NCBI GenBank assembly: GCA_015522385.1
Contig: WAMJ01000220.1
Coordinates: 1-11,171 of the forward strand
Direction of reading: 5' to 3'
Length of the DNA: 11,171 bases
Source of the DNA: Candidatus Heimdallarchaeota archaeon
Lineage (GTDB): Archaea; Asgardarchaeota; Heimdallarchaeia; Heimdallarchaeales; Kariarchaeaceae
Made by a program: the position numbers and the translations under genes. Below the pieces are notes generated by a model. That model ran no database searches. It saw only the letters and a program-made list of their open reading frames with translations, and had not been told where the DNA came from. Position 1 is the first letter of the stretch, and each line of letters starts with the position of its first letter. Positions 7,132 to 11,171 of this stretch are shown in pieces.

Positions 7132-8937
7132 ATGACTAGATACGCAAGGGGTCCCGAAACTCTCAAATCCCACATCGCTACATCTATGGGTATAACCGCT
7201 CCTGATCTAATGCTGGTAGGGGGTGAGGTGGTCAATACTCTTACTGGTGAAATCTACGCTGCGGATGTGGCGGTAAAGGACAATAGAATTGTTCGGGTTG
7301 GAGACATATCCGACCTCAGACAATCATACCCCGATACGATGATAATTGATTGTTCCGACTCTATTCTAATACCGGGGTTGATCGACGCCCATCTGCACAC
7401 CGAGTCCACACTTATGACTCCAACAAACTTCACGAAAGCAGCATTACCCCGTGGGACCACGACAGTGGCGGTCGATCCACATGAAATTGGAAATGTTCTC
7501 GGTATTCCCGGTCTTGAGCTTTATGTCGAGGAAGTCAAGGGTCTACCTCTCGAATTCCTTGTTGAGATCCCTAGTTGTGTACCAGCAGCTCCAACGCTTG
7601 AAACTGGGCCAAATATTATCTCTGCCGATGAGTATAAACCACTCTTGGCGGATGACAGGTTCTACGCTCTCGCAGAAATGATGAATTTCCCTGGAGTGAT
7701 TTACGGAGACGACGAAGTTGTAAAGAAACTCTCATATGCTGAGCAAGCCGGGAAAATCCGGGAGGGTCATGCACCTGGACTTATGGGGAAGGAATTGCAA
7801 GCATACATAACCTCTGGCATCTCATCTGACCATGAGAGCTTTACCACGGATGAAGTGATAGAGAAGCTCAGGGCAGGTTGTAGAATCCAGATCAGAGAGG
7901 GTAGTTTTGCAAGGAATCTGGTGGAGCTTGCTAACGGGATAAAGGAAAAGATGACAGGTGCTAAGAACCCATGGGATCAAGTGATCATCTGCACCGACGA
8001 CAAGCATGCCGACGACATACTATACCATGGTCATCTTGATCACTCACTACGCTTATTGGTTAACGAGGTAGGTCTCGACCCTATCACTGCTGTTCAGATC
8101 TGTACGATCAATCCTGCTCGACATCTCCTCCGTCCAGATCTTGGTGCCATCGCCCCGGGGAGAATCGCCAATATTGTTAGAGTTAATAACCTGAAGGAAT
8201 TCAAGGTCATGGATGTGATTTCTCAGGGTAAGCACGTCGCCCATGAACACCGATTACTTGTCTCTTTCCCAGAGACGAGCTATCCTGACTGGGCTCTTGA
8301 TACAGTACGCCCTAAGTACGTTCCAAGCAAAGACGACTTCTTCATCCCAGCACCTATAGAGGACGGCAAGGTACAGGTCCACGTCATCGGTGTAATCGAG
8401 CACTCACTGGTTACCGATCATTTCTTGGAGGAGGTTCGAGTTGAAAATTCGAGGGTATTGCTTGATGATGGACTGGCGTACTACTTTCTCCTTGATAGGC
8501 ACGCGAAGACCAGCAATTTCGCAAAGTCCCTTGTAAGGGGTTTTGGATTTGTTGGAGAAGCAGCAGTTGCCTCAACCGTAGCACATGATTCTCACCAACT
8601 CCTTCTCACAGGTAACTCTCCCGAGTGTATGGAGCACGCGCTCAACGAGTTGATCAGATCGAAGGGAGGACAGGTCATCGTGCGGAAGAAAGACGGGGAG
8701 TTCGAGACAAGGTTGCTACCCTTACCATATGCAGGTCTTATGTCCACACTTAATCCTGAAAGGATTGCTGAGATCATGCTGGAAATGAAGAAATTCTCGG
8801 ACAGTGTCTGCCCGGGTATCTCAGAACCATTTATGTCCCTCTCGTTCATGGCTCTGCCTGTTATTCCTAAACTAAAGCTGACTGATAAGGGACTGGTTGA
8901 TGTCGATAAGTTCGAGGTCATTGACCTCTTTGCTTGA
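7132..8937 (+). CDS. adeC: Adenine deaminase
   Basis: This enzyme hydrolyses adenine to hypoxanthine and ammonia (EC 3.5.4.2) in purine salvage, in the cytoplasm. At 601 residues it has the usual length of the AdeC/Ade type in the amidohydrolase superfamily. The visible landmarks are PGLIDAHLHTEST at 81-93 with the metal-binding pair His87/His89, AVDPHEIGNVLG at 113-124, EMMN at 182-185 with the probable bridging Glu182, GHAPGL with His213, SDHE with His234, and CTDDKH at 287-292 with Asp289/Asp290. NPARHL at 328-333 and GAIAPGRIANIV close the barrel, after which comes the AdeC-specific C-terminal domain. All catalytic positions that I can recognise are intact. The ATG at 7132 is supported by the promoter 26 bp upstream. 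The neighbours are not purine genes, so there is no operon context. The bacterial-type adenine deaminase is found widely in archaea. Confidence 0.95.
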   Translation: MTRYARGPETLKSHIATSMGITAPDLMLVGGEVVNTLTGEIYAADVAVKDNRIVRVGDISDLRQSYPDTMIIDCSDSILIPGLIDAHLHTESTLMTPTNFTKAALPRGTTTVAVDPHEIGNVLGIPGLELYVEEVKGLPLEFLVEIPSCVPAAPTLETGPNIISADEYKPLLADDRFYALAEMMNFPGVIYGDDEVVKKLSYAEQAGKIREGHAPGLMGKELQAYITSGISSDHESFTTDEVIEKLRAGCRIQIREGSFARNLVELANGIKEKMTGAKNPWDQVIICTDDKHADDILYHGHLDHSLRLLVNEVGLDPITAVQICTINPARHLLRPDLGAIAPGRIANIVRVNNLKEFKVMDVISQGKHVAHEHRLLVSFPETSYPDWALDTVRPKYVPSKDDFFIPAPIEDGKVQVHVIGVIEHSLVTDHFLEEVRVENSRVLLDDGLAYYFLLDRHAKTSNFAKSLVRGFGFVGEAAVASTVAHDSHQLLLTGNSPECMEHALNELIRSKGGQVIVRKKDGEFETRLLPLPYAGLMSTLNPERIAEIMLEMKKFSDSVCPGISEPFMSLSFMALPVIPKLKLTDKGLVDVDKFEVIDLFA

Positions 8938-8948
8938 AAACAATTCTA

Positions 8949-9188
8949 TTACATTGTTGTTTCTTCCATTTCCTCCTCCCTCTTCGACTGGAGGTATGCG
9001 TCAATACCAAAAAGGAAGAAAAGAACCAAAAGAATACTCATTCCCACGGTAAATCCCCAACTTCCGATGAGGATCCATGTGCCCCCTACAAAGTTACCAA
9101 TTAGCAGAATGACCGCGGAAAAAAGAATGAGGAGAACCGCCAACTTCCCCATGTTCTGATTTATGGAAGTGAGCCTTGTATCAACCAT
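8949..9188 (-). CDS. Small membrane protein with two transmembrane helices
   Basis: A 79-residue protein of unknown function. Residues about 15-37 and 39-64 are strongly hydrophobic, joined by a short glycine-containing turn (FVGGTW), so it should form a helical hairpin in the membrane. The last residues (SKREEEMEETTM) are highly charged and probably cytoplasmic. Its reality is supported by a TATA-like element (CTTAAAATC on the minus strand) about 26 bp before the ATG and by codon use. The stop lies 11 bp from the end of the adenine deaminase gene, tail to tail, so there is no room for a separate terminator. It diverges from the GH57 gene across a 97-bp gap. I see no family motif. Confidence 0.7.
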   Translation of the reverse strand: MVDTRLTSINQNMGKLAVLLILFSAVILLIGNFVGGTWILIGSWGFTVGMSILLVLFFLFGIDAYLQSKREEEMEETTM

Positions 9189-9209
9189 GAATAAATCATT
9201 CCTCAGATG

Positions 9210-9220
9210 ATTTTAAGTCT
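9210..9220 (-). promoter_or_regulatory. TATA-like element of the small membrane protein gene
   Basis: The minus strand reads ACTTAAAATCA here, centred about 26 bp before the ATG at 9188. The spacing indicates a leaderless transcript, as for other genes in this window. Confidence 0.45.
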
Positions 9221-9285
9221 GTCACAAAACGACAAGTAAACTGTCATCTCATTCAATCTCATTTCACGGATTTCTTAATGTCAGT

Positions 9286-9780
9286 GTGAATACCCCGAAT
9301 AAGGCTCGGGTCATGGTCATCCTTCACGCGTACCAACCCCCGCTCCCAGTCCAAGAGAAATGGGTCATCGAAAAGGCCGCTGAGAATTGCTACAAACCGG
9401 TATTTGAGAGGATTCTCTCGAATGGCGTAAGGCTGGTTGTGAACATGAATGCTTCCCTCTCGGAAAACCTTGTGAGCTTGGTCCCACATCTAATATCCCT
9501 TATCAAGCAATCCGTAGAACAGAGGAAAGTCGAATTGCTTGGTTCTGGTGCCTACCATCCGATATTCCCACTTATTGAGGATCACTGGGGACAAAGACAG
9601 GTGGAAATAAACCACGACATAAACACTCGGGTGTTCGGTGATTTCCATCCAATCGGCTTCTGGCCCCCCGAATTGGCAGTGGACGAGAGCACATTCTCTC
9701 TGGTAAGGAGGAACCAGTACTTGTACTGCGTTGTTCCAGAGACGACTGTCCCATGTCCCCGTTTTTTCGCAATTGTCTAG
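9286..9780 (+). CDS. Glycoside hydrolase family 57, N-terminal fragment
   Basis: This is the start of a GH57 enzyme (alpha-glucan hydrolase or glucanotransferase group). LHAYQPP at 13-19 matches the first family motif (HxxQP). GSGAYHPIFPLI at 86-97 fits the second. GFWPPELAVD at 124-133 fits the third, with Glu129 at the position of the catalytic nucleophile. Family members are several hundred residues long, but this frame ends after 164. The acid/base motif and the rest of the catalytic domain are missing. GH57-like sequence seems to run to about residue 155 (VVPETTVP). The last few codons and the TAG belong to the reverse complement of the phosphorylase gene, so the true break is near 9750-9765. 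The start is GTG at 9286. An ATG at 9278 is in another frame and stops at once. The fragment should be inactive unless the rest lies elsewhere. Confidence 0.75.
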   Translation: MNTPNKARVMVILHAYQPPLPVQEKWVIEKAAENCYKPVFERILSNGVRLVVNMNASLSENLVSLVPHLISLIKQSVEQRKVELLGSGAYHPIFPLIEDHWGQRQVEINHDINTRVFGDFHPIGFWPPELAVDESTFSLVRRNQYLYCVVPETTVPCPRFFAIV

Positions 9781-10309
9781 CTATCTCGCGTATCTGCTCC
9801 AGCAATCTCTTCTTGACCTGAAGTCTGACCTCCCAGAATTCATCATCGGGGATACTCTCAACCTGCTTCCAAAGCTCCTTATCGTCCTGCTTATCCACCC
9901 AGTCCTCACCAAGGTACTTATCATATAGCCTCCTCATCGGTCCTGATAAGAAGGTCGGAAGGTGTACTCCGCTGGTTATGTCGATTAGCCTAGTCCTGTC
10001 GCTGTATTCCTCAAGCAGGGTCTTCCACATCTCTTCGGTGACCTTTATATGGAGCTTGCTCACCCCGTTCACAAGGTGAGCGGTCTTGATCCCCAACACC
10101 GTCATGTTGAAGAGGCGCTGGTCTCCATCAGGCTTTATGCCCAGCTTGAGAAATTCCTCTCTACTAATTCCAAGTTCGGTGATCTTGTCCTGCATCTTTT
10201 GGGCCACATGGTCTATGTCGAAGCGGTCGTGACCTGCGGGAACAGGTGTGTGTGGTGAATATCGTGTTGGCTCTGACATCTGTGAGTGCTTTCTTGAAAC
10301 TGGTTCCAT
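9762..10309 (-). CDS. glgP: Alpha-glucan phosphorylase, middle part (broken gene)
   Basis: This is the continuation of the phosphorylase gene that begins at the right edge. HTPVPAGHDRFDIDHV, then GIKTAHLVNGVSKLH, then ITSGVHLPTFL, then DDEFWEVRLQVKKRLL are the usual successive blocks of archaeal and bacterial alpha-glucan phosphorylases of the short, DUF3417-containing type. True phosphorylase sequence begins near 10256, after a GT-rich repeat. The codons from there back to 10309 are out of frame with the protein. It stops near 9762 (RQLRKNG). The open frame runs on to 9572, but those residues are only the complement of the GH57 gene. The C-terminal half, including the region that binds pyridoxal phosphate, is absent, so no active enzyme is expected. 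The ATG at 10309 is not a real start. Confidence 0.7.
10245..10256. repeat. GT-rich microsatellite at a frame change
   Basis: The plus strand reads GGTGTGTGTGGT, i.e. a CA repeat inside the minus-strand phosphorylase gene. The protein frame changes exactly here. Restoring one CA unit would give TTHTPVPAGH, the expected family sequence. Slippage, biological or technical, is the likely cause. Confidence 0.6.
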
Positions 10310-10315
10310 TCTTTG

Positions 10316-11171
10316 TCAACCTAGATATCCTCTCGATAGAGATGAAACTACAGTGCCCCTCATTAAGGTGCTATCTGAAGGATGGATCCCAAGCTTTTCC
10401 AATAATGAGACCCCTGCAATTCCGAAGAGCATCTCTTGATGGAGTCTCATGTTGTGGTCACCACCGTATAGTCTTGCGGTAAGCCCTCTGAACCATGGGT
10501 CATTGTCATCGATATCGGTGTCCATCAGGTAAAGTTTGACATTCCCCACGTTTACTAGCCATACTTGGATCCACACCTCTGAATCTGCAAGTTTGACCCT
10601 AAGCTTCATCCTTACATCTCCCTCCATCACGGGGAGAATTAGGAGGTCATCCAATTCTGTCTCGATGAAGTCTGATTCCTGCCATCCATGAGGGGGAACT
10701 CTCTGTGTAAAGTACCCTTCTTTGTAGAAGAAGCCCACCGCTACAAATGGGAGACCTAGATCCGAGGATTCTTTGCAGATGTCTCCAGCAAGTACACCCA
10801 GACCTCCCGAGTAGATAGGAAGCGACTGGTGAAGTCCGAACTCGAAAGAGAAATATGCTACTGGGTGCTCAAGTCCTATGGATGTCTTTGGGGCGATGTT
10901 CTTCGCGTACCACCGATTCTCAAGCTTACGATAGTCGTCGAAGGCTCTCATCACCTCGTTGTATTGGCTCTGGAACTGGGGGTCTTCTGCCTTCTCCTCT
11001 AGGGTCTTCTCATCGATATTGTTGAGAATTCCCATGACATTATGCTTCATCTCCATCCACATGGGGTAATCAAGATTCCTGAATAACGATCTTCCTCGAT
11101 GATCCCAACTCCACCAGAGGTTGGTAGAGAGCTCTGCTAGCCGTGAGATTCTCTGGGGGAACTTCTTGTTC
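10316..11171 (-). CDS. glgP: Alpha-glucan phosphorylase, N-terminal part (broken gene, start outside window)
   Basis: The enzyme releases glucose-1-phosphate from glycogen or starch-like glucans. The frame is open to the right edge, reading RISRLAELSTNLWWSWDHRG first, which is the DUF3417 region found at the N-terminus of this phosphorylase type; the start codon lies outside. Further family blocks are PVAYFSFEFGLHQSLPIYSGGLGVLAGD and QRVPPHGWQE, then LYLMDTDI, then RLYGGD and GIAGVSLLEKLGIHPS. After this (near 10375) the frame is lost: the next family block, HLNEGHCSFISIERI, is encoded in another frame at 10370-10245, while this frame reaches a TGA at 10316-10318. The frame is regained at about 10250, so the TGA is the only in-frame stop. 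The sequence was a normal gene until recently, or carries two indel errors. Confidence 0.8.
   Translation of the reverse strand, partial: NKKFPQRISRLAELSTNLWWSWDHRGRSLFRNLDYPMWMEMKHNVMGILNNIDEKTLEEKAEDPQFQSQYNEVMRAFDDYRKLENRWYAKNIAPKTSIGLEHPVAYFSFEFGLHQSLPIYSGGLGVLAGDICKESSDLGLPFVAVGFFYKEGYFTQRVPPHGWQESDFIETELDDLLILPVMEGDVRMKLRVKLADSEVWIQVWLVNVGNVKLYLMDTDIDDNDPWFRGLTARLYGGDHNMRLHQEMLFGIAGVSLLEKLGIHPSDSTLMRGTVVSSLSRGYLG

Noticed and set aside
9572..9761. Continuation of the phosphorylase frame to 9572
   Set aside because: This stretch is the complement of the GH57 coding sequence. The predicted residues lose all phosphorylase character and become Ser/Arg/Pro-rich.
9731..10482. Several plus-strand open frames at 9731-9928, 10049-10258 and 10246-10482
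   Set aside because: All are antisense to recognisable phosphorylase sequence and have no motifs of their own.
1..11171. Search for tRNA/rRNA genes, CRISPR arrays, transposases, terminal inverted repeats and phage genes
   Set aside because: No cloverleaf-like or rRNA-like stretch, no regularly spaced repeats and no transposase or integrase motif was seen on either strand by eye.

Overview
The window reads as an archaeal chromosome segment. Several genes have an AT-rich TATA-like element about 23-27 bp before the start codon, with little or no leader and usually no Shine-Dalgarno sequence; several starts are GTG. Two membrane proteins, and probably the first gene, carry a longin/roadblock-like module of a kind common among uncharacterised archaeal proteins, especially in Asgard lineages. 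An Asgard archaeon such as a Thorarchaeota-like lineage is a reasonable guess, but nothing here proves it.

Left part (1-4849): a gene open at the left edge (+) encodes a longin/roadblock-like domain. It is followed by an unrecognised 318-residue protein (+) with an N-terminal C-x3-C-x2-C cluster. Two multi-pass membrane proteins then lie one behind the other on the minus strand (1715-3040 and 3158-4849). Each has a hydrophobic N-terminal part and a soluble C-terminal module resembling the first gene's domain. Each has its own promoter-like element, so they may be separate units. I read this stretch as a cluster of membrane-anchored sensor or scaffold proteins of unknown function, and it is the most interesting part of the window.

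Middle part (4850-9188): a divergent intergenic region leads into a ClC-family chloride transporter or channel with two CBS domains. After it come a small unrecognised gene and then adenine deaminase (adenine to hypoxanthine, purine salvage) with its own promoter. A two-helix membrane protein on the minus strand meets the deaminase gene tail to tail with 11 bp between them.

Right part (9189-11171): the 5' part of a GH57 glycoside hydrolase (+) is joined near 9760 to the 5' part of an alpha-glucan phosphorylase gene (-) that runs off the right edge. Both genes lack their 3' halves at the same point. The phosphorylase also has two frame changes that cancel each other, with one in-frame TGA between them. 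The original theme is glycogen/starch metabolism, but as given neither protein would be active. An inversion breakpoint or an assembly/clone chimera with indel errors explains the layout.

I saw no rRNA, tRNA, CRISPR array, transposase or phage gene.
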